Notes under the pieces: model-generated | Told to the model about the DNA's origin: nothing | Databases searched by the model: none | Seen by the model: the letters and a program-made list of their open reading frames with translations, nothing else | Assembly: GCF_000346465.2 (NCBI RefSeq) | Contig: NC_034015.1 | Coordinates: forward strand, 9,356,923 to 9,420,922 | Length of the DNA: 64,000 bases | From: Prunus persica | Taxonomy: Eukaryota > Streptophyta > Magnoliopsida > Rosales > Rosaceae | Direction: 5' to 3' | Shown: positions 47,228 to 60,160 of the stretch, one piece after another | Layout: every line of letters starts with the position of its first letter | Numbering within the stretch: the first letter of the stretch is position 1 | Made by a program: the position numbers and the translations under genes

Positions 47228-50200
47228 ACCCCCTTCTACTGAGGACTTGCCACGTATTCTTTCAATCAAGAAAGAGAGAAAATGTGGGAGACAAAAAAAA
47301 GAATATTAAGTAATTGAAATAACAAAGGAAGCATACCACCCTCCTTCTCTAAGTTGAAACTCTATCGATGGTTTTTTATTTATTTAAAGTTTTGATAATA
47401 ATTTATATATATACGTCAAACTGTAATTTATAAGAGAGAAAGATGCAATAAAATACATTTGAATTTTGATAATGTAGGTTAGTCAATCAAACGGCTTTCG
47501 ATCACCACAATAAACTTATTAAGAAAGTTGTGGATCCAATTGCCACACATAACACAGCGCAACACAAAACAACACAAGCAAGCTTTGGTTTTCTGTCGAA
47601 CTCGTGTCATTGAGGGGACTGCCAAGTGGATGTGGGTGCTTTTCAAGTCCATCACTTGATCTATGTAGAGCTTTAGCTCAATTGGATAAAGAAATAAAGA
47701 GATAAAAACAAAATTGAATCTGAGCATAATCCGAGTTGGTACTTCCTATATATTATATTTGCTTTCCCAACTTTTCACAAATACTAGACATCATCAGGTC
47801 TTTTCAGAAAGTCCCATACGCTAAGTCTTGCCTCTCATTTTTGGCTATACCTAAAAACATCATTTTTATTTTTTTGTTAATATTTGTTTTACATGTCTAA
47901 AATTTGCTTAATTTTCTTAAAGTTTTATTTATTGGACATAAAATTTAGGAGGATGGGAGACTATCCCATTTCAGGATATTAAGGTCTCTTTGAAGACTTA
48001 CAGTGAGGGTCTTAAGTCCTTTTTTGACTTTTACAAATTACCCACCAAAAGAATTGTCAGTGGCGAAACTCGAACTTAGACCTGAATAGTGAAGAGAACG
48101 AATCTTACTAACTCAACCATATGGTAACAATTGGCTTACGAAGTGAGTATAGGGGCCAAAGAGCTTACATGCGACAGGGATGTCACCGTGACAGTATCTC
48201 AAACTTATCACATATTGTCATGTCAAAAAATTAAAACACATGACAATGAGTGATTGTCGTGAGATAACGTCACAGGAGTATCCTCAGTATAAGTAAGTTT
48301 TCTCCTTTTGGAGATTAGTCTGTGACTAAGTCCCAACTGGTAGGGGAGCTTCATGGCAACTTCATCCAAGTGTTTTGATCGGGTGAGCACAGATAGACCC
48401 AACCACCACAAGTAAGGTTGGGGAGTTAGGTCCATGGAATAATTCGTATACGTCTAGTCGGATTCAGTGTGAATGAAGGATGGATATCCTACTTATTCCG
48501 ATCTTTCACATGGCGTTTATTAGTGAGATGATGTGTCAACAAACTTCATCAATACTTGATTTTATTCTTGATTTAAATAGAATGTGAACCTATTCAATGA
48601 GCCACGCCCACATTTATAATCTTTGGTGATGAAACTTCACTTCGAGCACAGAAACGTGTAAATACTTATTTTAAGTGTTAGTGCTAAACATAATCAATCA
48701 AGTGCCGTCATTAGATAGATCTTGGACACAAAAATCTGCCCACGTTCATTCACACAATTTTTTATTTTTTATTTTTTATTTTTTATTTTTTATTAAAAAG
48801 GGGGCAAAGAGCATGCACATTAATCTTCATTGACACATGATCATGACATTTTAATTTTCATAACAAAAACGTTTTCGTAACAAATATTTTTTCTCTTCCC
48901 AAATCATAGATTTAGAGGGTCCCCAGATTTTATTCAATACAACTCATGTCATACTCCACTACGTGTTCAAGATTGTAGCATGTCGGCAGCACAGAAAGGC
49001 TGCTTAGATTGATGATGAGGAAGTATATCACCTGTTGTCAATCAAGGAAAAAGTTTTGGTCTTTTCTAAGACATGCCAAGAATGAGTCGCCAAAGTTTCA
49101 AATTAAGGCCATACCTCTCATGTGTACTTGGGTAGCTTTATTATCTCGAACGGAATATAAAAAGATGAGAAAAAAACAGATAGGTGCAATGCAAAACAAA
49201 GTTTCTAGTTGGTACATTCCATCATTATGTACTTTGCTTTTACCCAAGTTTTATCGAAGAAATTTTCCTAGATCCTATGCCTCTTGGCTCTTACCTCTTT
49301 CGATAATGCCAAATCAACCACGCTTTTACCTTTGATGTGTATTATTAGTCATAAATTGTCCAAATGTACGTACGATTAATCATACTTTTTACTTCTCCTT
49401 GTATAATCTATTTCTAACTGGTTTTTTTTCTTCGTGCCTTATTAATTTCTTCCAGAAGATTATGGATCAAAAGCAATTATTTATATATTCAAGGGTGACT
49501 ACACGCACGTGGATGATTATCAGTTGTTGTTAGTGTGTTGGGGGACTCGCGTGCATTCAGAGACAAACTCAAGATTTCAAAATGAGGTAGGCTAAATTTA
49601 CCTAACGTACAAACCTACTAAGAAGATAGAAAACTGATGATACGAGTGAATTTCGTTGATAACAAAAGAATTCCAAGATTCTTTGATCTCTAAGATTTTT
49701 TATATTGACCCGACATTATAAAAGTATAACCTATTAAATAATATATACAAGACAACATGTCAGCAACTAATTAATTCAATAAATCTCACTGATTGATGAT
49801 TCATTATTCATACAAGTAAGAACACCAAAATTATTATAATAGTTTTCTCTATTTCATGACAATAAAAGCCTTTGATTGGTTTTCTCATAGGAACTCTCTG
49901 ACAAAATGTAATGGAAGTAATTCTTTTAGCCTTAGTATGAAGAAAAGGAAAGCTAGTGATATGAATGTTTTTCCAAAAAATCTAAAAATAGTTGATCACA
50001 TGTTTATCAACTCAGAATTGATGTACAACATAATTAGTCCAAGTAAAGTTTCCAATGTTTTCAAAAAGAAAAATATAGTTTCTAATATCAACTAACATTA
50101 ATTTCACACTAATCGAGGAAAAATTTATTATGTTTACACTTTTCTATCCTTTGCAAAGATTTACAAGTCAACCTTTTGAGTTGAAAGACAAGAAAAGTCA

Positions 50201-50289
50201 CTTGGGCTATAGCTCAGATTAGTACTTTGCTAGGTATGTCCCTGCATGCATTAATTGTAAGATTTTTATGTCTTTAAATCTCACTCAGG

Positions 50290-50658
50290 TGGAGACTAGG
50301 AATTTGATTATAACTGGACTTGTAAGTCTTGGAGAGAAGTGTTTCAGTTTAAGTCCAAGACTACTAAGATTCCTAATTCATAGTGGATTAGAACTCCTAA
50401 TTCTAATGCAATAAGGAGAGGTTGTGGACTCCTTGATGGGTAAGGAGTCCCGACTGATGCATATAAATACATAGTCCCTGCTCATATCGGATTACCCCAT
50501 TGTAAAGAGCTCATACTCCATCTGTGAGAGAGTATACATAAATCGATATTGAGAAGAAGTGATGTGTGTCAAGTTGCTCGTTCAATCATTCCAATGGCTA
50601 CAAAACAAAGTAGTGTTCTCTTATATGCAATCTAATTGGTTTACAAGTGGTATCAGAG
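50290..50658 (+). mobile_element. copia-type LTR with tRNA-Met primer-binding site
   Basis: TGGAGACTAGG (50290) to TTTACA (50645) behaves like an about 356-bp LTR. It has a TATA-like ATATAAATACAT at 50460 and is followed two bases later by TGGTATCAGAG (50648-50658), the plant copia primer-binding site for initiator-Met tRNA. No gag or pol follows and no second LTR is in the window, so it is a truncated remnant. Confidence 0.65.
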
Positions 50659-51078
50659 TTGAAATTTAGGCCAGCTGAAAGATAAAATTTTCTCTAATAC
50701 CAACAAATAACCTAGAAAATTTTCTGCTGCTTCCTCTATGTGGATGGTATTGTTGGCAAGGTGGAAATCTGATTTCTGCCTTTGTCTTAGCTTTATCTTA
50801 TGTCTAGTGTGAGTCTGGTTTGGTTTCTTTTTGTTCATCTTATTCTCTCATTTTCTCTTAATCATTAACTCCGATGCCTATTAATGGGTTGAGTGATGAG
50901 TTTGTTGTGTTAATTGGCTGGGTTATCTATCAAATGTTTTAAGGTTTTTTTTGTTTTGTTAATAGGTTAGGTTGTTAATGATTATATTTACCAAGTTGAT
51001 TTATCAAGTGGGTTGTACTCAACATGTGGGAAAGTTTTACTTCAAAATTCTTTGGTTTAAAGCCAAAATTATTTTTAT

Positions 51079-51627
51079 TTATCTATATATATAAAGCAAA
51101 AAGTAGAGAATTGTGAAATATTCAAAATATCAGAAAATGTCATTGGTTAATAAAAACATTAAGAATTGAAATTATTAATTAAATGAGGATAATATGGTAA
51201 ATTAACACTTTTTCATTTAAAAATTAAAAATTAAAAATTAAATCAGGTAATGAGTCCTATTTTTATGGACGACGACTACTTGTTATCTTTTTAATTATAA
51301 AATATTAAAAAAAATTCAATTGGCACACACATAGTATATACTACCCTCTCCGCACGCGCTTCCGCGCATGCGAGATACTTTTTTAAAAAAAAATTATTTT
51401 ATTTTAGAATTAAAAAATATAATGGGTAGTTGTGTTCCATAAAAATAGGATCCATTATTTGATTTTTCTTTTAATTTTAATTTTTTTTAATATGAAAAAG
51501 TGTGAATTTACCATATTATCCTCATTTAATTAATAATTTCAATTCTTAATGTTTGCATTAACCAAGGGCATTTTTTGGTATTTTGAATGTTTTACCATTC
51601 TCTGACTTTTGCTTTATATAAATAGAT
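51079..51627. mobile_element. Helitron-like inverted repeat (foldback), about 550 bp
   Basis: The left arm starts TCTATATATATAAAGCAAAA. The inverted right arm starts CTATTTATATAAAGCAAAAG. They match for about 220 bp through GAATTGAAATTATTAATTAA, GAGGATAATATGGTAAATT and CCTATTTTTATGG. Between the arms, 51349-51370 carries CGCACGCGCTTCCGCGCATG, a GC-rich hairpin as near Helitron 3' ends. Start TC and the hairpin suggest two Helitron ends head to head. A long-TIR MITE is the alternative. Confidence 0.6.
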
Positions 51628-51915
51628 AGGGAGACTTTGGAAAAACCCAAAGGAGAGAGAAATTTTTTAAAAGAATCCAAAATGGACAAAATGCCCTTAT
51701 TTATTTTTGGATTTCCTAAGGAATCCTTTACATTTGCATGTCTTTGATTTGAAAGTTGAGAGGTTTTTCTGTCTTTTTAGAAAAAGCTTTGGCTTTTTCC
51801 AAAAGTGAAAGTTTTTTTGTGGCTAAAACCTAAATTTACTAAATAGATACCCATGTTATTTTTTCTTAATTCTAAAAATAAAATATAAAAGATAAAAGAA
51901 AATCAATTGGCACAT

Positions 51916-52080
51916 GCTTTTATAGATAAAGCAAAAAGCGAAAAATGGTAAAACATTCAAAATACCAAAATTTGCCCTTGGTTAATGAATTTATTAAGTA
52001 TTGAAATTTTTTATTTATATAAGGATAATATAATATAGTAAATTAAGAACATGGGAACCTATTTTCATGGGACATAACTT
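51916..52080 (+). mobile_element. third copy of the Helitron-like terminal module
   Basis: TTTTATAGATAAAGCAAAAAG, then AACATTCAAAATACC, CCCTTGGTTAATG and CCTATTTTCATGGGACA, in the same order as the left arm of the foldback at 51079. It is a single arm, without the hairpin. Confidence 0.6.
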
Positions 52081-52099
52081 CTCTATGTTTTTTTCTTCT

Positions 52100-54844
52100 T
52101 TTTCTTTTGGACTCTCTCTCTCTCTCTTTCTTTTTCTCTTTTGGGATTCTCTTTCTTATTTCTTAAATTAAAAACTAATTTACTAGTGTTTATTAATGAA
52201 ATTCAATTGTACCATCGAGTTTAGTACATAAGTTTTCCTAAACCGACTTTTAAATCCTATATCCGCCACTGTTACCCTTCAAGGATTCTTAAGATATCCT
52301 TATTGATGTAGGATTAAACCTCTTTATTCTGAACAGATTATGACTATTGATCCATAAAACCCTAGCACATAAAATAATTTATTGTGGGCCACTGGTAATA
52401 TCCTAGTTGAATTCCTAACCAGATTAAGATCCAGTATCGTTTACGTAACTAGGAGACAAAATCCATCTTGACCAACAAAAAAAAAAAACGAGGAGACCAA
52501 ATCCAAATAAGAAAAAAGGGGTATTAAACAAGAAATAACTTCCAACAAAACTTACCATAAAAATAAAATAAAATAAAATAAAAAAAAACCAGAATCCTTC
52601 ATGTATCGGATCGGATTGTGGAGGGAGGGCATAGGATGGAAACAAAGCTTTCTTGAGACAAGTCTTGCCTCTCCTTCCCCTTCCCTATATTTAAAGGTTT
52701 ATTTCAGGGCTGCCTTCCTCTCTGGTTCACCTCCCCTGAGGGACAAGGGAGCCCTAAAAAATCTTAGGAACCCTCCTTGAAACCTCATCAGGGTATTTCT
52801 TTTCTTTTTTCTTTCCGTTTTTTCAACAGTTTATTTTTTTTTTTATTCTAAAAGATTGTATCATGTCGGCAGGCTGCTGTATTCATGTGGAGTTATGGAT
52901 AATTTCTCAATTTTTTGTCAATCAGTCAAGAAAAAGAGAATATGGCAAAAAAAGAGCCAGCATATAATAAAGTAGGGTTGATGATGTAGGCTAGTAGGGA
53001 CAAACTATTTTCTGATTTTCGACCATAACAAACTTGAGTTTTGTATGCTACCAACCACACACACCACAATGATCTTTGATTTTCTGCTGAATTCGTGTCA
53101 AGGAGGCGTGTGGGTGTTTAATAACACATGCTAAGGCGTCGAGAAAAGTCTCCATAGCTCTCCTGTCTTTGTGTGGCTTTATATCAAGGGCACAAGTTGG
53201 TACAAAACTAAACTTTTAGTTGGTATTTTCAATTATTATGTACTTTTCATTTTATGGTATCATCACGTGTTATAACTCGTTCACCTGTTATAACATAGGT
53301 GGGCGTATATTAAGTCTCTTAACTCTTACCTATATAATGATGCTTAATCAATCACGTCTTTATTATTTATGGGTCGCGCTTTTCATATGTTAATAATCAG
53401 GAATCACCCACATTTGCATACTATCACTACTCCATTGCTAAATTTAAACAGAAAAAACCATATCACTACTCCTTGCGTCTTTCCCTCTCTCACTTTTTCT
53501 TCCCTGCCTTATTGATTTCATCCATAATAATATGATCAAGAAGCAATCACGCATGCATTCAGGATGGCTACAAGCACAACACGCGTGATTATACTAAAGT
53601 GAGTATAAAAAATTCAATTCAATCCTCCACTAGACAAAATTTGAGGTCGCATATGTTGAACCGCGCAACCAATTGCAGACCACCATTAGAAAAATCGAAA
53701 CATATCCATAAATTTTTTGACACAAAATGTGCGATACATATACTTTTTTGTGCATTATTTGTTTACAAATAATTGTCATTCAACATCTTTGTCTGAACCA
53801 ACCACTCTCTCTCGACGAGCTCTAATCTAGTAAAAAAGAATCGTGACTTGTAGATTAGTAATCTCAAATTTAAATTAAAAAAAACCCTCCCTCTTTCTAA
53901 TTTTGGGCAAAAAAAAGTAAAACATCCTCCCTCTACATGGGCTTTACACCTTTCCTGCCGGAGAAAGAGGCCACCATATGAGACAGTGAAAAGATGCATT
54001 TATCATCAAAATCAGAATCTTCATGCGCACAATCAGATAAGAGTACATTGTGTAGGGGAAGGAGGACCCACTTTTACACTGTTTTTGGAGTCTACGTGGG
54101 CGTGACATAAGATGGAAAATGCTTTCTTGATATGACATGCACGAACTTACCCTATCAAATCTTGGACAGGAGAAGGCTAATTTCGATTGGAAAAGAGATG
54201 GCGAAAACGTGTTTGGATTTTGCAAGATATTTGTTGATTGTACATGGAAAGGAGGAACAACAACAACCAAAAATATCAAGATAAATATGTGAAATTACAA
54301 AAATGGTTTGATTTGAAGACAACAACTGAAGACACTCAAAATCAGGCACACAAATTTTCAGCCCTGCTTACAGTAAAACTTCCTTTACTAAGATTTCCCT
54401 TCTTTGCTTGTTTTGTTTGAAATAGAACCGGGCCGGGTATAATCCAGTTGAAAAAAAAAACGACAGTAAATGAAGAATAGAGATCAAACTCAACTATGAC
54501 ATCTGCTAGACCTAATTGCAATGGAAACAGAGTATTATAACTCCAACAGCAACATTGCATTTGCTAAGCAATTTGCATGAACTTCAACGATCAGTTAAAA
54601 GCACAGATCAAAACGGAAGCAACTACAAGAAGGGATGTTAAGGATATACCATCTCAACGTTTACACATGTAATTAGTAAAAAATGTATGTACTCCAAATT
54701 CCGTTCTTGCATACATCTTTTGAAAGTTAGAATGCCCCTGCCTGACGTCAGTGACATGCACCTTGTAATAAAAGCAATATTAAAATTGTGTCACTACTCA
54801 CTAGCACAAGCATAATAGTGTTGCCGAGGGAAGCAGAACCCAAA
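52100..54844. other. intergenic, nothing firm
   Basis: CT-rich patches at 52110-52150 and 52670-52730. Part of the dispersed duplication covers 52855-53600. No coding frame I can support. Confidence 0.45.
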
Positions 54845-57800
54845 TCAGTATTTCATCCTTGGACTTCTGGAGCGGTTCAATTGTGGTGATCTACAGAGAA
54901 GAGGGAAGGAGCTATCAATTATTATAAGAATAGCTAAATCCGGCTGCTTAAACAATTGCATCCTAAGAGATTTCTATATGCAGAAAAGCTAAAACAATTT
55001 GATGGATTGAATATGCATATAAAGCATTTATGCATCTAACCACAATTGCTAGGCATGCCACAAGGGGGTTTTATAACTAGTGAATTTAAAAAAAGAAAAA
55101 AAAAGTAGACTTTCTTTGCACAAATATATATGATGTATTTACCTTCACTCAAAAGAGCAGATAAAGGAATTTACGTGAGCACATCAATAGAAGGTAAATA
55201 AAGGGTTAACAAGCAAACGAACCTTCTTGAATTACTTCCAAAGGGACCAGTCATGAAAGCCGAGTTAACAAGGATGGTCCGACCAAAAAGTTTAGTGCCA
55301 TTCATTGCTGATATTGCTGCATCAGCTTCCTCAAATGTCTCATATTCAATCAGCGCATTACCCTGAAATTGTTTAGCATTAATAAGCATAAACAGGTATC
55401 CTACGTTTTCTCACCCTATTCTTAAGTAAAGCCCTCTATTGGAGTACAAAAAAAAATTATCCAAGAAATTATATGGTCCCGGCATTCTCTTTTTATTTAT
55501 TTTGAAGATAACATTTTTTAATCAACAAAATACAGCACAGATTGTGGAGGAGCCCACCTCACCACCTCAAACCGTAAGTGACACTAATGATGAACAACAA
55601 ACGAGATTCTAATCAAGAACTACATCTCTGCTGCCTTCCAATCAAAAAATATTGCAGAATAATCCCTTTAAACTCTCTAGAAACTAATGCCCAAAGAGAA
55701 GACCGACCGATTTCTGACCCTCACCCATACTCCAATCCCACCCGACTGTGAACCTAAAAAAATTTCTTCATCATGAGTTGGCCGACCAAAAGAATAGTTC
55801 ATAGACCCAAACACTTCGAGTGAATGACAGAGCAGCATCCATGCAGATGAAGCACGAATCCAATATATAACCCATCCAAAAATTCAGCAATTGGATACAA
55901 CGAAAATTAAACCTCAAAAGAAGAATTTCAAATGGACAAGTGTACATTTATTAACAGGCCAAAAAAAAAGTAATATATGCAAAATGACAGGTCATAGATT
56001 TGAAAACGTCACAAAAGAATAGGCATGTGAAAGGGTCTATATTATGCCTAAAATTCCTAACCAAACCACAGTATGATGACTTGATGGGATATGAATCATA
56101 GGATGTGGGTAGTACCTTACATAACTGACTGAAGGTAGCCATAGTTTATGGTTTTAGATAACCAATATATCCATCATGATCAACAACAATAACTTTTTGA
56201 CAGGAGCAAAAACATTAACTTGGAAATGGGAATCTCAGTATTTGATTCCCATGATGAACAAAAGAATTAAGATCCAACTAAATTTTCATGCACATTGCAA
56301 GACCTCAAAAATCCAGATAATTGGATTTGCATGTGCATATTGCAAGACCTTGAACTCCAACACCATTTCACATTTGATGAATCTGAAAGTGAAAGAAGAT
56401 ACTTTGAATAACATCTTAAGGCAAGAAAACACTACCTTAAGGCTTCAATCCTATATAATAAAACCATTAGTGCTCAAACAGGAGCATGGCCTAGGTTTTG
56501 TCCGAAAGCATGAAGATAAAAATAAAAAAACTTACCTTAGCAAATCCAGTGCGACGGTCAAGATTCATATGCAAATTCTTGATTTCCCCATAGTAACCAA
56601 ATGCATTCAAAATATGATCTTCCTGTGCCTCTTCATGTATCCCAGTGATCAATACAATCCATCCTTCAATAGCTGCACACATAATAACCCAAAAATCACC
56701 CAGAAATAAGCCAACCTTACTAAGTGACAGCAAAAGGACAAACATATTTGTTGAATACCAAGAATGAGAGTTGGACTACATATTGCAGCAAATGAATCAT
56801 TAAGACCCATAAAAAATTACATTACCCACTCCTCTCATTGTAACAATAGAAAGAGACAGATCATGGTACCCAAAAAAAAAAAAGAAATGACTCCGTACAA
56901 AGACAGTTCATCCCACAAGGCTTTCATCATAGTGAGATAGGAAGAGACGGAAATTTAAGCTTGATGAAGATCTTTCAAGATAGCATCCAACAACCACAAA
57001 AGAATCATTGTAATGTAATGAGCCTAGCTGCATAATCTGGTGAAGAAGCATCAGATTGTTTGACAATACCATCAACAAACACAAGTTTGTTTTTTACTGT
57101 AAGTGCCATATGCACCATCATGCTCCTTGGCTGATTGTAATAACCATCAGGAAGGGTAGACAAACACAAAAGAATTTTTAGAATATAGAGGGATCCCTGT
57201 TGGGTCATTAAGCGTTCTGTTTTGTGCACCCTATCTTTTTGAATCACAAGGAGCCACTTTTTTTCATTTAGAGTTTCATAACAACCTTAGACCCTAATCG
57301 TATAGAACAAAGTGGTAGTTCTGGTCTCCTTGGAACTTAACTTCTGGTCTTTTCTTCCACTTGCTTACCAGAAAAGAAAATCGTTCAAAAGCAAATACAA
57401 CATAAACATAAGTTCTAAATATTCATTCTTGTTACTATCATATCTCACTGACCAAATAGAGAGCCTTGTCCCTGAGCCCTAAACCCAAAACCAATTAGTA
57501 TTAAACTGTAAATCATATTAAATCTCAGAAACAGCCAGGTGTAGTTTCTTGGATCCAAAATAAGGAAATGTCATTTCATTTTCATTCATCTTTCTCTGCA
57601 ACCAAACAAAGAAGTCCACAAAACATTACAAATCAAAAAGAAAATTATGAGGAAATAAATTTTTTTTTTTTTTAAAAAGGCCTAGAAGAAGTTATAAAAC
57701 ACGTAAATAGCCCTAATAATCATTTTGTTAAGCCTAAAACAAAATAAATAATAATTACAAGCACACAAATTAAGAATTAATATCAAATCAAACGAAGCCT

Positions 57801-57979
57801 AACAACTAAATCAATCTCGCTCTACAGTTATGTCCCTAACTTCAATCCGGGACCAAAACAGTGACATTTGGAATTATTCACAACTAAATTCCCGTTATCG
57901 AGCATTTTCCGAGCAACCAAACAGAAAATCGAGCATCAAAGAAAAAAATGCCGAATCCGAAGGAAATGACAAATAGAGC

Positions 57980-58036
<57 letters not shown>

Positions 58037-58225
58037 CTGACAACGTTGAGGAGCGTAGCCTTGAGAAGGGGGCTCATTCGCATCGAGGAAAAATGGATTG
58101 TTTGGGTGGTCTAGGGTTTTGGATTGTGATCTGAGACGTCCGCTTCCTCCTCTGCCTTTGGTTCTCCTAGGCATGGGCTCAACGACTGCGTCCTCCATTG
58201 AAACGTCGTCGTCGTGGCCTTCCAT
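54845..58225 (-). CDS. Y14: Y14/RBM8A-like exon-junction-complex RRM protein (divergent paralogue)
   Basis: Four exons: 58225-58042, 56672-56536, 55362-55223 and 54890-54845, all GT-AG, giving 168 aa. The start is the ATG at 58225. Residues 1-61 are acidic then basic ([26 protein letters not shown]). The RRM covers about 62-140: [38 protein letters not shown], then [19 protein letters not shown] and AMNG. The tail is a short RS-type SRSPRMKY. Y14 pairs with MAGO in the exon junction complex on spliced mRNA in the nucleus and cytoplasm. In the Y14s I remember the RNP1 reads KGYALIEY; here residue 109 is Asn instead of Tyr. The N-terminus also differs from the usual plant Y14, so this may be the second, Y14b-like, type. 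Intron 1 starts next to a (CT)n/(GA)n tract. The frame is fully intact. Confidence 0.88.
57982..58034. repeat. (GA)n microsatellite just inside intron 1 of the Y14-like gene
   Basis: About 25 GA units starting about 8 bp past the 5' splice site, (CT)n in the transcript. Length changes could affect use of the splice donor. Confidence 0.95.
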
Positions 58226-58328
58226 AGCTTTCGATCTCTCTCGCTCGCTCTCACTGGTCACTACCGAGAACCAAATGCTTTTTGGTGCAATTAATTAGGA
58301 CTGAGTACGGTGCTTTCTTTTTTACTTT

Positions 58329-58341
58329 GCGGGTTCCCGCC
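58329..58341. promoter_or_regulatory. GC palindrome in the Y14-like promoter (E2F-like)
   Basis: GCGGGTTCCCGCC lies about 105 bp upstream of the ATG. It is a near-perfect inverted repeat resembling a plant E2F site (TTCCCGCC). It is suggestive only. Confidence 0.3.
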
Positions 58342-59416
58342 AGTTCCCTCCAGTCTCTGTTTGTCAAGCGAACGAGTACATACATTGGGTGCAAGCAACC
58401 CGAATAATGCTATGCCAACACAAATTATTAAAACACTTGTCATGGTGTTATTGGCTAAAAATAATTTCTATTTTATAAAAATCTTTCTCCTGACTGAGTG
58501 AGTGATGCAATTTTCTTTAAACAAATAAAATAAGAAAAATGCTTTTTGAATACAAGCGACAGTCTAAATTACAAAATAGATGAAATTTTCGCATATGCAC
58601 ATTATCAAGGTGCCATGAAAAGTTCGAACATGAGATCACTGGTCTTCAAGTCAATATATTTTATTACTATGCTAGACTCCATTGGGAATTAGTTAATGAT
58701 TTTAATCACATGTGTAATAGATATTTTTAAAAAAAAAAAAACTATTTATCTTATGCATCTAATAGATGACTGAAATTAGAAGTCTTTAACTAATTTTTTT
58801 ACCAATAAATTTTAATTTGAGAAGCTCTCATGAAACGAAAACACTTGGTTAATAAATTTACCACAAAAAAGGTTTGAATACCTTTTGGATTCCTATGGTT
58901 TTGTTTGAAATTTCAATCTGGTTCTTGTTTTTTTTTTTCTTTTGGTAATGAACCTAAGGCTCTTGTGTTTTAATCTATTAATTATGGTCATTTTTGTCTA
59001 GTTTGAACATTAATGTGTGCACATTGCATGTGTAGAGACTCGAACATCAAAGTAGGTTAACGTTAAATAAAATTGGCTTGTTAAAGAGATACACATTGAT
59101 GAAATTGTTCAAATTCAAAATATATTGACCAAAATATAACGTCGAGCAACATACAGGAAAAATACATATTGTTATTTGAGTTCCAAAATGAAGAAAGCAC
59201 AACCATTTGAATTCCAAAATGAAAAAAAAAAAAAACTTTGCTGTTGTTTTTATTCTCTTATAAAATGAGTATCAAGATACAAGTTTCTTTTTCACTTTAC
59301 CTACCCACCCCTAATGAGAAATGTTCGAATCCAGCAACATGCTAATCTTACCTAGCAACTTTTATTTAGTCAATTTTATCTTTTTAAACAAAGTTTTAAA
59401 TTTTATATATAACTAA
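58342..59416. other. intergenic, nothing recognised
   Basis: AT-rich DNA with long A and T runs. No gene or repeat ends seen. Confidence 0.5.
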
Positions 59417-59910
59417 GGGTTAATTTTGATTTAGTACCTTGAACTCTTACCCTTAAGGCATGTTTGCTCAGGCACTCTCAATTTTAACTATTACATACCT
59501 TAAACTTTTCAATCTTTTGCAATTTGGTTCCAGCATTAACTTCACTGTCAAAATTTCAGTTAATAGCTTGCATGACAAGCCTGGGTCTTACTCACCTATT
59601 CGTTTATTCGATGTCAATTAAAGAGTATTTTTGGGTAATTGGTGTCTTCCCGCCCATGAGAACACATTACATACATTAATACCAAACCATTTTTGAACAA
59701 AATACCCAAAAATATCATTCAACTAACATTGAAGGAAGTGAAAAAGTGGGACCCAAGCTTGCCACTCAAGCAAATAACGAAAATTTTGACGGTGAAGTTA
59801 ATGCCAGAACCATATTGCAAAAAATTGAAAAACTTGGGGTAAAATTGAGAGTGCATGAACAAACATACCTCATGGGTAAGAGTTTAGGGTACTAAATTGA
59901 AATTAACCCT
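59417..59910. mobile_element. long-TIR MITE, 494 bp
   Basis: The left end GGGTTAATTTTGATTTAGTA and inverted right end GGGTTAATTTCAATTTAGTA match over about 170 bp, including CTCTTACCC, CACTCTCAATTTTA, GCATTAACTTCAC and GTCAAAATTT. Only the middle about 150 bp is unpaired. No target duplication is clear. Mutator-like by TIR length. Confidence 0.75.
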
Positions 59911-59970
59911 AAAAGAAAACATTATAATTAGAAGGATTATTGCTTATACACAAATCTAAGAATTTTATTT

Positions 59971-60160
59971 TTAATTTTAGGGTTAATTACAGTTTAGTAC
60001 CCTATAGTTACATCTTTAAGATAAGTCCTTATCTTCTCAATTTTAACAATCACATACCTTTGTCTTTTAAATTCATTACAATGTGGTTCTGCCGTTAGGG
60101 TTTCTATAAAATCTCTCTATTAGTTGCCTACGTGGCATTGTGGGTCCCACATTTTTCAAA
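59971..60160. mobile_element. single arm of a related MITE
   Basis: AGGGTTAATTACAGTTTAGT, then CTCAATTTTAACAATCACAT and TGTGGTTCTGCCGTTAGGG, follow the same order as the left arm of the MITE at 59417 with about 70-75 percent similarity by eye. No opposite arm is visible. Confidence 0.5.

Larger units (their letters stand above)
47460..53600 (+). repeat. diverged dispersed duplication (three partial copies)
   Basis: Blocks at about 47460-47700, 48970-49560 and 52855-53600 are related. GTAGCATGTCGGCAG at 48975 corresponds to GTATCATGTCGGCAG at 52859. GATAATGTAGGTTAG at 47468 corresponds to GATGATGTAGGCTAG at 52980. CCTTATTAATTTCTTCC at 49438 corresponds to CCTTATTGATTTCATCC at 53507. No intact coding frame is shared. 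Other DNA in the span is the copia LTR and the Helitron-like repeats listed separately, plus unassigned AT-rich sequence. Confidence 0.55.

Noticed and set aside
47660..47700. tRNA-like TTTAGCTCAATTGGATAAAG
   Set aside because: No cloverleaf partner arms, no T-loop GTTCGAAT at the right distance.
49009..49335. 108-codon plus-strand frame
   Set aside because: Lies in a diverged dispersed repeat; the related block at 52.9 kb does not keep the frame open.
56176..56709. 177-codon plus-strand frame
   Set aside because: Antisense to intron 2 and exon 2 of the Y14-like gene, with no recognisable domain.
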